A DNA stretch of 42,750 nucleotides from an uncultured Ruminococcus sp. (GTDB taxonomy: Bacteria; Bacillota; Clostridia; Oscillospirales; Acutalibacteraceae): positions 1 through 42,750 of the forward strand of contig CACYIC010000009.1 in assembly GCA_902774325.1 (NCBI GenBank), read 5' to 3'. The stretch's first letter is position 1. Each line of letters begins with the position of its first letter. The notes below the pieces were generated by a model. That model was not told where the DNA came from and did no database searches. It was given only the letters and a program-made list of their open reading frames with translations. Of this stretch, positions 14,394 through 22,489 are shown one piece after another. Position numbers and translations under genes: made by a program.

Positions 14394-16220
14394 ATGAAAA
14401 TCAAATCGCTGTTTGATCAGTACGAGCTTGACTGCGCTCAGGCTGTGCTGCGCGGGGAATACAATTTAAAATCTCTTTCCGGAAAAACCATTGCCATTTC
14501 CGGAAGCTACAGGCTTGTGAGGGCGATCGCGCTCTCACTGCTTGTTTGTAACGAGGAAAAAGCCCTCGGGCTAAAGCTCGTATTGCGAACCGAGCAGCGC
14601 GGCGAGGAATGGGAAAGCTGCCCCGGTATCGTTTGGACTCCGCGGGATGAAGCCGCGGATCTGCTCGTTATCACCGACTTTTACGACTGCCCCGCTGACG
14701 CGGACAGCCTTCGGTTCAAAAACGATATTTCAAGGGCTTCCGCGCTGATATCGGAGCTGTCCGGAAAAAAGCCCGAAAAGACTCTGCTTGTTACCAATAC
14801 GCTTTGCTACGGCGTTTCCCGGGATGGGCTGCTGTTTTCGGAGTACGAGTCGGGTAAGAGCGATTCTCTCTCGTGCGACCTGATGCGCAGCGTCGAAAAC
14901 CTGTTTTTCTCGGCGTCGAAGCAGTACGGCTTCCTCCTGACGGTGATGAGAGCCGCCGACCTTATCGCGGATTTCTCAAACCGCGCGGAGCTGTGGGAGC
15001 TTCTGAACGCGGCGGCGAACGGCGGAGAGCTTCATCTCAGGTCGCGTTCGCCCAAAAACTCATATATCTATATCAATGATTTGATCACCGCTCTTGTCTT
15101 TCTGCTCACCAAGCCGACGGAGAGCGTTTACAACGTCTGCGGCGAGGAAATGAATCTCGGCGGCGCGGAGCTCGGAGCGGTTTTTGATTCCGTCTGTCCC
15201 GAATGCGAGCTTACGGTTTCCCCGAACGGCAGAGCGATAGAGGGCGCGGCGATAGATTGCACCCGCATAAAAAGGCTCGGCTGGCAGCCGAAGATCTCCG
15301 CGAAGGACGCGGTGCTGATGGCGGTCATGTCGATCAGAAAGAGCGACGGCGTTTTCATGTTCCCCGACGCTTACGACGGAAAGCTAGGAGCCATCCAAAA
15401 CGTACTGCTCGGCTTTTTGATGGAGGTCGACAGGATCTGCCGCAAGCACGACATCAAATACTTCCTCGGCGGAGGCAGCCTTCTGGGGGCGATAAGGCAC
15501 AAGGGCTTCATCCCCTGGGACGACGACGCCGACGTCATGATGCTGCGCGACGATTACGAGAGATTTCTAAGCGTCCTGCCGCGTGAGCTTCCCGATTTTG
15601 TCTTTATCCAGGCTCAGAGCAGCGACAAAGCCTCTCATTTCCCGTTCACTAAGCTCAGGCTTGACAAGACGATTCTGGCTACCGAGTTTTCGGCGAGGTT
15701 CTCCGATCTGCACAACGGGGTATTTTTGGACGTGCTCGCCCAGGACAAGACCTCAAAGAACAAATTCGTCCGCAAGCTCCATATCAAGCTCACCGCCCAG
15801 CTCCGCTGGCTGGTGCTCAACAAATGGCGAAAAACTCCCGTCGAAGCGAACAACCGTTTTGTTTCGCTCGGCGCGAATATAATAAAAGCGGTATTCCCGC
15901 TCTCCGTTCTGGAAAAGGCGCAGAACGGAATAATGAAAAAATACAGGAACAGGGATACGGGTCTGCTTTACGACAGCATGGGACGCAACGTTGAAAACGG
16001 CGCGTTCCCAGAGAGCTGGCTCAGCGAGGCTGTATACGTCGATTTTGAAAATACCCGTCTGCCCGTTCCCAAGGAATATGACAAATATCTCACTTACCTC
16101 TACGGTGATTACAATAATATGATCCCGGTGAGCCTCAGACATGTCAGCCACGATATCGTGCAGACAGATCTGGGCGCTTATCTCGATTATCATTTTGAAG
16201 GGGAGAAGAAGAATTGCTGA
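14394..16220 (+). CDS. Degenerate SDR domain fused to a LicD phosphotransferase domain
   Basis: 608 residues in two parts. Residues about 1-315 align in outline with the preceding epimerase (KTIAISGSYRLVRAIALS at the nucleotide loop; SYIYINDLITALVFLL and RIKRLGWQPKISAKDAV near its end), but the GxxGxxG loop and the Tyr-Lys pair are lost, so this half is probably inactive. Residues about 325-605 are a LicD domain: YFLGGGSLLGAIRHKGFIPW and DDDADVMM (about 356-383), the metal-binding acidic cluster of this nucleotidyltransferase fold. LicD proteins move phosphocholine or other phospho-groups onto surface glycans. The start has GGAG 7 bases upstream. It overlaps the next gene by 7 bases. A dead dehydrogenase fused to LicD may act in substrate binding or assembly. 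Confidence 0.85.
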   Translation: MKIKSLFDQYELDCAQAVLRGEYNLKSLSGKTIAISGSYRLVRAIALSLLVCNEEKALGLKLVLRTEQRGEEWESCPGIVWTPRDEAADLLVITDFYDCPADADSLRFKNDISRASALISELSGKKPEKTLLVTNTLCYGVSRDGLLFSEYESGKSDSLSCDLMRSVENLFFSASKQYGFLLTVMRAADLIADFSNRAELWELLNAAANGGELHLRSRSPKNSYIYINDLITALVFLLTKPTESVYNVCGEEMNLGGAELGAVFDSVCPECELTVSPNGRAIEGAAIDCTRIKRLGWQPKISAKDAVLMAVMSIRKSDGVFMFPDAYDGKLGAIQNVLLGFLMEVDRICRKHDIKYFLGGGSLLGAIRHKGFIPWDDDADVMMLRDDYERFLSVLPRELPDFVFIQAQSSDKASHFPFTKLRLDKTILATEFSARFSDLHNGVFLDVLAQDKTSKNKFVRKLHIKLTAQLRWLVLNKWRKTPVEANNRFVSLGANIIKAVFPLSVLEKAQNGIMKKYRNRDTGLLYDSMGRNVENGAFPESWLSEAVYVDFENTRLPVPKEYDKYLTYLYGDYNNMIPVSLRHVSHDIVQTDLGAYLDYHFEGEKKNC

Positions 16221-18883
16221 CTGTTATCGTTTCCAATAATCACACCTCGGACGACCTGTCCGCCACGCTTAAAAGCGTCAGGCGCGCGGCGCGCTCCGAA
16301 AAGCCTCAGGTGATCGTCCTCAATACCTCGGATTTTGAATTTGACAAATCGGGATTTGAGGAGCTTGATATCTCCTTTGTCGATAAGGTGAAAAACCACA
16401 GCATGACCGCTTTCGCCAAAGCGGTAAAGCAGGCGAAGGGCAGCTATACTCTTTTCCTTAACAGCGGAGACGTTCTTTCCGACCTCTTTCTCAATCACTG
16501 CGAGGCGATAATCCGTGACTGCGTGGAAAGCGTCGTAGCCCTTGAATGGGAGCCTGTTCCTTATGAGCAGGTCAGCAAGGCGGCTTTCAGGGGAGCAAAA
16601 GCGGTTTCATGCGAGAGGATCAACCTAAAGCTGAATCCCCAGCTTGCTCCTCACGTCACGACAGCCGTGCTTTTCAAGACCTCGGCTCTGCTTGAGGAAG
16701 GGCTCGATACCTCGCTCATGCACGACGGCTTGAAGAAGGCGATGCTCTCGCTGATGGCAAAGACCGACAGCTTTATGAGTGTGTCGGGCGTTGTTCTCCG
16801 CTCCGCCTATCCCACCGAGAGCGATTCCGTCAATTTCCCCAGGATGCACAGGATCGAGTGGTATTACGACGCGCTCGAGAAATTCCTGCTCCCTTCTCTC
16901 AGGACACTGCGCGGCGACGGCAGGGCAAAGGCGTTCGTTCAGTACCATGCCCTCTGGGAAATGAAATGGCGTTTCATTTATAACCGCAACGCGAACGATA
17001 AGCATATAACGGAAAAGGATTTCGATCGCTTTTACGCCCTCTGCGAGGACATTTTCCGCGAGATCGACAACAACGTGCTTTTCAATCTCGACAACGCGCC
17101 CGACTACCGCATGACCGCCGGCATGACGCTCGCGATGTTCCACATAAAATACGGCGAAAAGGTCACCTGCGGATTTGCCTTTGACAACGCGAATATAATG
17201 CGCGTTTACAAGGACGTCGTTCTCGCCAAGTCAAAGCAGCTCAGGATCATCCTCGAGCTTCTGGAGTACGAAAACGGCGTTTTGACCGTTGAGGCTTCGG
17301 TGGACGATTTTCTCGATATGCGCGAGTGCTCGCTCGAATGCTATCTGAACGGCGAGCCGCTCGAGTTTGAGGAGACCTACCGCTACGCCCACACCAAATT
17401 CTTCGGCTATTCGACCAACAAGCGCTACACCTTCCGGTTCAGGCTTCCCGATTCGGCTCTTGCCGACACGAATTCGATAACCTTCTTTGTGCGCTTCGGA
17501 ACGTATCGCGTCAGGATCCCCATAACAACAAGGCGCTATACGGCGAAATTCTCGACCGCCGTTCCTTATTCCTATTGGATGTACGGCGATGACCGCCGCA
17601 TGGTCTGCTCCTCCGATGAGGATATGACGCTCACCGTGACCCGCCTGAGCAAGGGAGGACGCTTTGCCCGCGAGGTAAAGCTCATGCTCGGAATGCTGAC
17701 GGGAAAGGAAAAGGCTCCGGGAATGCTCTTTACCCGCCTTTGCTATTGGATCACCCATCCTCATTACAAAAAGCAGAGGATATGGCTGACCTACGACAAG
17801 CTCTACAAGGGAGGCGACTGCGGCGAGTATTTCTATAAATATATGAAGTCGCAGAATGACGGCATAACTCCCGTTTATGTTATCAACCGCGACGCGGAGG
17901 ACGTCAGGCGGCTGCATAAGGAGGGCTTCCGCCCGACTTATTTCGGCACCCTCAAGAACAAGCTGCAATACCTGAACGCGGAGGTCGTTTTCGCTACCCA
18001 CGGCGGAGTCCACACCTTCAACGGCATCTCAAACTCACGCGCGAAATTCGTCTGCGATCTTATCCACGCCGACGTTACCTGCATCCAGCACGGTCTTTCG
18101 GTGCAGCAGCTCGCTCAGGAGCTCAACAAGCTCTACAACAACACCAAGCGCTATTACTGCGCCTCAAAATATGAGATCAAAAACCTTGAGCACCCGATCT
18201 ACGGCTATGAGGATAAATCCGCGCTTCTGCTCACCGGCATCCCGCGCTACGACGGTCTGGTCAGCAACGACCAAAAGCAGATATTGATCACCCCGACCTG
18301 GAGAGCGTATATTTCCATGCCGCCCGTGATGGGTCAGTCGCGCCCTTATTATCCCGAGTTCAAGAACACCGCTTACTATCAGTTCTATTACAATCTTCTC
18401 ACGGATGAAAAGCTCATCGCCACCGCGAGAAAAACAGGCTACAAGCTCATTTATCTGCTCCATCCGATCATCAGCTCTCAGATCGTCGATTATCCAGATA
18501 TCGACGGCGTCGAGATCATTCCCGCGACGGAGGTCAACTACGAGAAGATTCTCACCGAGTCGAGCCTCATGCTCACGGACTACTCGGGAGTCCAGTTCGA
18601 CTTCGCCTATATGCGCAAGCCGGTGGTTTACTACCATCCGCCGGAGCTTCCTCCTCATTACAAGGAGGGCGGCTTCTTCTATGACACCATGGGCTTCGGT
18701 GAGATCTGCACCGAGCACAAGGGCATGGTCGACTGCCTTTGCGAGTATATGGAGAACGGCTGCAGGATGAAGCCCTTCTACAAGGACAGAGCGGACGATT
18801 TCTTCGCGTTTTCGGATCTGGATTCCTGCAAGAGGATATATGACGACATGATCGCCTACCAAAAGAAAAAAACTAACCAATAA
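16214..18883 (+). CDS. Bifunctional glycosyltransferase-like / CDP-glycerol glycerophosphotransferase
   Basis: 889 residues from a TTG at 16214, eight bases after GGGGAG. The N-terminus (LTVIVSNNHTSDDLSATLKS, then KGSYTLFLNSGDVLSD at about 75-90) resembles a family 2 glycosyltransferase, though the usual DxD is SGD. The middle (about 330-480) is beta-rich with no clear family. The C-terminal ~380 residues are a TagB/TagF-type glycerophosphotransferase: CGEYFYKYMK, the CIQHG loop with its catalytic His, PTWRAYISMP, and LTDYSGVQFDFAYMRKPVVY. Such enzymes add glycerol- or ribitol-phosphate from CDP precursors to a growing wall polymer at the inner membrane face. With the cytidylyltransferase upstream this makes a coherent teichoic-acid-like pathway. 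Confidence 0.87.
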   Translation: MLTVIVSNNHTSDDLSATLKSVRRAARSEKPQVIVLNTSDFEFDKSGFEELDISFVDKVKNHSMTAFAKAVKQAKGSYTLFLNSGDVLSDLFLNHCEAIIRDCVESVVALEWEPVPYEQVSKAAFRGAKAVSCERINLKLNPQLAPHVTTAVLFKTSALLEEGLDTSLMHDGLKKAMLSLMAKTDSFMSVSGVVLRSAYPTESDSVNFPRMHRIEWYYDALEKFLLPSLRTLRGDGRAKAFVQYHALWEMKWRFIYNRNANDKHITEKDFDRFYALCEDIFREIDNNVLFNLDNAPDYRMTAGMTLAMFHIKYGEKVTCGFAFDNANIMRVYKDVVLAKSKQLRIILELLEYENGVLTVEASVDDFLDMRECSLECYLNGEPLEFEETYRYAHTKFFGYSTNKRYTFRFRLPDSALADTNSITFFVRFGTYRVRIPITTRRYTAKFSTAVPYSYWMYGDDRRMVCSSDEDMTLTVTRLSKGGRFAREVKLMLGMLTGKEKAPGMLFTRLCYWITHPHYKKQRIWLTYDKLYKGGDCGEYFYKYMKSQNDGITPVYVINRDAEDVRRLHKEGFRPTYFGTLKNKLQYLNAEVVFATHGGVHTFNGISNSRAKFVCDLIHADVTCIQHGLSVQQLAQELNKLYNNTKRYYCASKYEIKNLEHPIYGYEDKSALLLTGIPRYDGLVSNDQKQILITPTWRAYISMPPVMGQSRPYYPEFKNTAYYQFYYNLLTDEKLIATARKTGYKLIYLLHPIISSQIVDYPDIDGVEIIPATEVNYEKILTESSLMLTDYSGVQFDFAYMRKPVVYYHPPELPPHYKEGGFFYDTMGFGEICTEHKGMVDCLCEYMENGCRMKPFYKDRADDFFAFSDLDSCKRIYDDMIAYQKKKTNQ

Positions 18884-18891
18884 ATAAAACG

Positions 18892-18914
18892 CAGGCGCGC
18901 TGGGTCGGCGCCTG
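18892..18914. other. Intercistronic hairpin
   Basis: CAGGCGC and GCGCCTG form a 7-base-pair stem between the glycerophosphotransferase and acyltransferase genes. It has no T-run on the plus strand, so it may affect RNA processing or partial termination rather than end transcription. Confidence 0.35.
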
Positions 18915-18936
18915 AAAAAGTTGGGAGAATATAAAT

Positions 18937-20184
18937 TTGGAAAAGTCAAAAGCCCGCATTGTCTGGATCGACCAGCTCAGAAGCATCGCCTTTCTATTTG
19001 TTATCATCGGGCACGTCGCCATTCCGGAGGAGTTCCAGTCGTGGATATACTCCTTTCACATGCCGATGTTCTTTCTGATCTCGGGACTTACGGTCAACCG
19101 CGAAAAGATACTAAATACGCCCTTTAAGCAGTATTTTGTAAAGCAGGTGCGCTCGCTCATCGTCCCGTATTTCTGGATGAACTTCCTGATGTTCCCGCTG
19201 TGGTATATCACCTTCCATCATTTCTCTTATACCGAAACCACGGTGGGAGAGACGCTGCTGGGGATCTTCGGCGGCAGCCTTCAGTGGAATATGCCGTCAA
19301 ACGCTCTCTGGTTCCTGCTGACGCTGTTCCTCGCGGAGCTGCTCTACGCGGCGATAATCAAGCTCACGAAAAACAACACCCTTTTCATCCTTTTAGCGGT
19401 CGTTTTGTGCGGGGTGATAGGCTTCCTTGACAGGGGAGTGCCGCAGATTTGGCACTGCAATATAGCGCTCACCGCGGTCGTCCTGCTCTTTATCGGCAAC
19501 ATATTTATGACCTGGTACAGGAAAAAGGGCTTTTCCGAAAAGCCGGTGACCGCCTCGAGGGTATTCACCCGCCTGGGGCTGGCGGCGCTGTTTGGAGCCG
19601 CGGGCTACGGCTCGCATCTGCTCAACGGAAGGATCTCGATGACGGCAAACAAATTCGGCAATTCCGTTTTGCTTTTCTATTTTACCGCCATAGCTTTTTC
19701 GGCTGCGATCATGCTGATAGTGATGTTCCTGCCGAAGCTTCGCCTGATAACCTACATCGGACAGTCAACTCTGTTCTATATGGGAATACATATCCCGATC
19801 ATCAGGCTGATCCAGAGCATCTTCCCGGACGTGTTTTCGGAGTTCGGCTGGTCTATGGCGCTGGCGTTCTTCATTTATTTTGCCCTGGCTCCCGTGACGC
19901 TGCTCTGCTCAAAGCTGATCCCTTACGCCTGCGGAAAGCCCTCCGACGGTTCGAGCAGGCTGCAGCTTGTTTTCCGCGTCATTACCGTGATGTGGAGCGT
20001 TTCGATCCCGATATTCGCGCTTCTGGGCGCTTGGGGAATGAGCGTGAAGGTCATTTGGCAGGACGTTGTGCTGCTTGCCGTGATCGCCGCGTTTTCGCTC
20101 GCGTTCACCTTCGTTTGCTCAAAATACGCGCCGATAGTATTTAATGATAAGAAAATGCCCGCGAACGCTCCTTCGCGCACGTGA
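18937..20184 (+). CDS. Membrane acyltransferase (acyltransferase 3 family)
   Basis: 415 residues, TTG start eight bases after GGGAGA. The N-terminal RIVWIDQLRSIAFLFVIIGH is the hallmark of the OafA/OatA acyltransferase 3 family, with the conserved Arg and the catalytic His at the end of helix 1, then SFHMPMFFLISG. About ten membrane helices are seen. Family members carry acetyl or succinyl groups across the membrane to sugars of O-antigen, peptidoglycan or exopolysaccharide. There is no SGNH domain at the C-terminus. It lies 53 bases after the polymer-building genes and is most likely responsible for decorating the same polymer. Confidence 0.9.
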   Translation: MEKSKARIVWIDQLRSIAFLFVIIGHVAIPEEFQSWIYSFHMPMFFLISGLTVNREKILNTPFKQYFVKQVRSLIVPYFWMNFLMFPLWYITFHHFSYTETTVGETLLGIFGGSLQWNMPSNALWFLLTLFLAELLYAAIIKLTKNNTLFILLAVVLCGVIGFLDRGVPQIWHCNIALTAVVLLFIGNIFMTWYRKKGFSEKPVTASRVFTRLGLAALFGAAGYGSHLLNGRISMTANKFGNSVLLFYFTAIAFSAAIMLIVMFLPKLRLITYIGQSTLFYMGIHIPIIRLIQSIFPDVFSEFGWSMALAFFIYFALAPVTLLCSKLIPYACGKPSDGSSRLQLVFRVITVMWSVSIPIFALLGAWGMSVKVIWQDVVLLAVIAAFSLAFTFVCSKYAPIVFNDKKMPANAPSRT

Positions 20185-20259
20185 AACGGCGGAATAGCAT
20201 GATTCCGAAAAACATTTTCTGAAAACAAAAAAACATTTTTCCTAAGAATAAAAAAAATC

Positions 20260-20288
20260 TTGACAAAAGCTGAAGAGAGTTGTATAAT
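20260..20288 (+). promoter_or_regulatory. Promoter of the infC-rpmI-rplT operon
   Basis: TTGACA (20260-20265), 17-base spacer, TATAAT (20283-20288): full consensus, as expected for a translation operon. Confidence 0.9.
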
Positions 20289-20296
20289 AATTCGGA

Positions 20297-20420
20297 AGAA
20301 TAAAGCAAAGCAGAAATGCTTTCACCTGTGGGATGTCGTCTGCACGGGTCAATACCTTAAGCTTTTTAGAGTATTGTTATGCGGACGGAGTATTTCTGTC
20401 CGCATTATTATTTTTACAAG
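20297..20420 (+). ncRNA. L20-type leader with attenuator upstream of infC
   Basis: The leader carries the features of the L20 leader of Firmicutes: GCAGAAATGCTTTCACCTGT, then GGGTCAATACC pairing with the later AGTATTG, and finally a terminator hairpin GCGGAC-N-CTGTCCGC-like stem (about 20381-20402) with a T-rich run. In Bacillus, L20 binds such a leader to promote early termination, giving feedback on infC, rpmI and rplT. Confidence 0.8.
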
Positions 20421-20441
20421 GTGCTTTGGAGGTGCTTAACC

Positions 20442-20966
20442 ATCGGCAAGAAAGATAATTATATTCAAATCAATGAAGAAATTCGCGACAAGGAGCTTCG
20501 AGTGATCGACTCCGACGGTCAGCAGCTCGGTATTATGTCCTCGTCAAAGGCGCTTGAGCTCGCGGAGCAAAAGAACCTCGATCTGGTCAAGATCGCTCCA
20601 CAGAGCAAGCCGCCCGTATGCAAGATCATGGACTACGGCAAATACCGTTTTGAGCAGGCAAAAAGGGAAAAGGAAGCCAGAAAGAATCAGCATACCGTTG
20701 ACATCAAGGAGGTAAGACTCTCCTTGAATATCGATACTCACGACTTTGAAACCAAGCTTAAGAACGCTCTTAAGTTTATTTCTCACGGCGACAAGGTCAA
20801 GGTTTCCATTCGCTTCCGCGGACGTGAAATGGGTCATCCCGAAATCGGACTCGACACCATGAGGCGTTTCGCAGAGGCTTGCGGCGACGCCGTAACCATC
20901 GAAAAGCCGGCAAAGCTGGAAGGCCGCAATATGCTTATGTTTCTTGCGCCAAAGCCCAATAAGTAA
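20442..20966 (+). CDS. infC: Translation initiation factor IF-3
   Basis: 174 residues. IF-3 binds the 30S subunit, keeps the subunits apart and checks the start codon. The sequence shows INEEIRDKELRVIDSDGQQL at the N-terminus, the linker rich in Lys/Glu (KYRFEQAKREKEARKNQ) and the C-terminal domain with FRGREMGHPEIG. No ATG, GTG or TTG lies where the family begins; the frame has ATC at 20442, nine bases after GGAGG, giving (M)GKKDNYIQINEE. Rare AUU/AUC/AUA starts are known for infC and let IF-3 repress its own translation. An in-frame ATG at 20379 lies inside the leader hairpin and is rejected. First gene of infC-rpmI-rplT. Confidence 0.95.
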   Translation: MGKKDNYIQINEEIRDKELRVIDSDGQQLGIMSSSKALELAEQKNLDLVKIAPQSKPPVCKIMDYGKYRFEQAKREKEARKNQHTVDIKEVRLSLNIDTHDFETKLKNALKFISHGDKVKVSIRFRGREMGHPEIGLDTMRRFAEACGDAVTIEKPAKLEGRNMLMFLAPKPNK

Positions 20967-20993
20967 GTAATCAATTCAAGGGAGGATATTATA

Positions 20994-21191
20994 ATGCCTA
21001 AAATCAAAACTCACAGCGGTGCTAAAAAGCGTTTCAAACTTTCCAAGAACGGAAAGGTTATTCGTGCTCACGCTAACAAAAGCCACATCCTGAACAAGAA
21101 GACCAGAAAGAGAAAAAGAGGACTTCGTCAGACAGTTGTCGCTGATGTTACAAATACACCGCAGATTAAGCGTCTGATCCCCTACAAATAA
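20994..21191 (+). CDS. rpmI: 50S ribosomal protein L35
   Basis: 65 residues, the normal length for L35. Very basic, with the family start MPKIKTHSGAKKRFKLSKNG and the HILNKKTRKRKRGLR segment. GGGAGG lies about 9 bases before the ATG. Structural protein of the large subunit, middle gene of the infC-rpmI-rplT operon and subject to the same L20 leader control. Confidence 0.97.
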   Translation: MPKIKTHSGAKKRFKLSKNGKVIRAHANKSHILNKKTRKRKRGLRQTVVADVTNTPQIKRLIPYK

Positions 21192-21231
21192 TCGCTTAAC
21201 ACTTATTTCAACATATCGGAGGTAATATATA

Positions 21232-21582
21232 ATGGCACGAGTAAAAGGCGCGATGATGACTCGCAAAAGAAGAAAAAAGGTATTAAAGCTCGCTAAGGGC
21301 TATTGGGGTGCGAAAGCCAAGCACTTTAAGATGGCTAAGCAGGCGGTCATGAAGTCCGGCAACTACGCTTATGTCGGCCGCAAGCAGAGAAAGAGAGATT
21401 TCCGCCGTCTTTGGATCACCAGAATTTCCGCCGGCTGCAAGGCTAACGGCACAAACTATTCAACATTTATGAACGGTCTCAAGAAGGCGGGCGTTGTGCT
21501 CAACCGCAAGATGCTCTCCGAAATCGCTATTTCAGACCCCGCTGCTTTCACAGCGCTTGTTGAACAGGCAAAAAATGCATAA
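21232..21582 (+). CDS. rplT: 50S ribosomal protein L20
   Basis: 116 residues, the usual size. L20 binds 23S rRNA early in large-subunit assembly through its long basic N-terminal arm ([20 protein letters not shown]) and globular C-terminal domain ([20 protein letters not shown]). It is also the likely repressor that binds the leader at 20297-20420. GGAGG lies before the start. A terminator follows 80 bases after the stop, ending the operon. Confidence 0.98.
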   Translation: MARVKGAMMTRKRRKKVLKLAKGYWGAKAKHFKMAKQAVMKSGNYAYVGRKQRKRDFRRLWITRISAGCKANGTNYSTFMNGLKKAGVVLNRKMLSEIAISDPAAFTALVEQAKNA

Positions 21583-21663
21583 GTAAAGCATTGTGCTGAC
21601 TTCAAATTAAATCCATTTAATATTGAAAACAGTATAAGGCTTGTTGCTTAAACAAATCGTGAC

Positions 21664-21692
21664 TGCGTTTGGGAACACCCAAACGCATTTAC
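21664..21692 (+). terminator. Terminator of the infC operon
   Basis: TGCGTTTGGG pairs perfectly with CCCAAACGCA across a 4-base AACA loop, followed by TTTACTTTT. It lies just upstream of the rRNA methyltransferase ribosome site. Confidence 0.85.
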
Positions 21693-21706
21693 TTTTAGGA
21701 GTTATT

Positions 21707-22489
21707 ATGCTTACCATAACCGCCGGGAACAACCCGAAGATCAAGAATCTGAAAAAGCTGATAAAAAGCGCCTCGCACCGGCGTCTTTCCGGCTTGTTCG
21801 TCGCCGAGGGGCTAAGGCTTTGCTATGACGCGATGCTCAGCGGAGCGCAAATCGAGGAGCTGTACCTCACGGAGCAGGCTTCTGAAAAAAGCCCCGAAAA
21901 ATGCGCGGAGCTTATCGCTTATTCCCGGCGGGCTTATATGGTTGCGCCGGCTCTCTTCGCACAGGTGAGCGATACCAAAACGCCCCAGGGGATCCTTTGC
22001 GTAATAAAAGGACTTGACAAAACGGGGGAGTTTGATACAATTAATAATGGCGGAAAATTCCTTGCTCTGGAAAATGTGCAGGATCCCAACAATCTCGGCA
22101 CGGTTTTGCGCAGTGCCGAGGCTTTCGGGGTTTCGGGAGTTATTCTGTCGTCCGACTGCTGCGATATCTATAATCCAAAAGTGGTTCGCGGCAGCATGGG
22201 CGCGGTCTTTCGCGTGCCGTTTTTGGTTTGCGAAAGCATTTCGGATTTTCTGCGCGAGAATCCCGAGCTCAATTCCTACGCCGCCGTAGTTGACAGCAAG
22301 GCCGAGAAGGTAACAGAAACAGAGTTCGAGGCTCCCTGCGTCACGGTTATCGGCAATGAGGGCAACGGCTTGAAGCCCGAAACAACAGCACAATGCTCCC
22401 ACAGGATTACCATCCCCATGCGCGGGAAGGCTGAATCGCTGAACGCCTCTACCGCCGCCTCGATTTTGATTTGGGAAATGATCAAATGA
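21707..22489 (+). CDS. TrmH/SpoU-family RNA 2'-O-methyltransferase
   Basis: 260 residues from the ATG at 21707 (TAGGAG upstream); an upstream in-frame start at 21641 lies across the terminator and is rejected. It has an N-terminal substrate-binding domain (KNLKKLIKSASHRRLSGLFV) and the knotted SPOUT domain with its three motifs: NVQDPNNLGTVLRSAEAFG, IGNEGNGL and IPMRGKAESLNASTAASIL. It uses S-adenosylmethionine to methylate a ribose 2'-hydroxyl in rRNA or tRNA; the exact site cannot be read from the sequence. Its stop overlaps the dprA start (ATGA). Confidence 0.92.
   Translation: MLTITAGNNPKIKNLKKLIKSASHRRLSGLFVAEGLRLCYDAMLSGAQIEELYLTEQASEKSPEKCAELIAYSRRAYMVAPALFAQVSDTKTPQGILCVIKGLDKTGEFDTINNGGKFLALENVQDPNNLGTVLRSAEAFGVSGVILSSDCCDIYNPKVVRGSMGAVFRVPFLVCESISDFLRENPELNSYAAVVDSKAEKVTETEFEAPCVTVIGNEGNGLKPETTAQCSHRITIPMRGKAESLNASTAASILIWEMIK

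Noticed and set aside
18164-18949. Long minus-strand frame opposite the glycerophosphotransferase
   Set aside because: Shadow of a gene with clear motifs; several similar antisense frames across the high-GC coding genes were dropped for the same reason.
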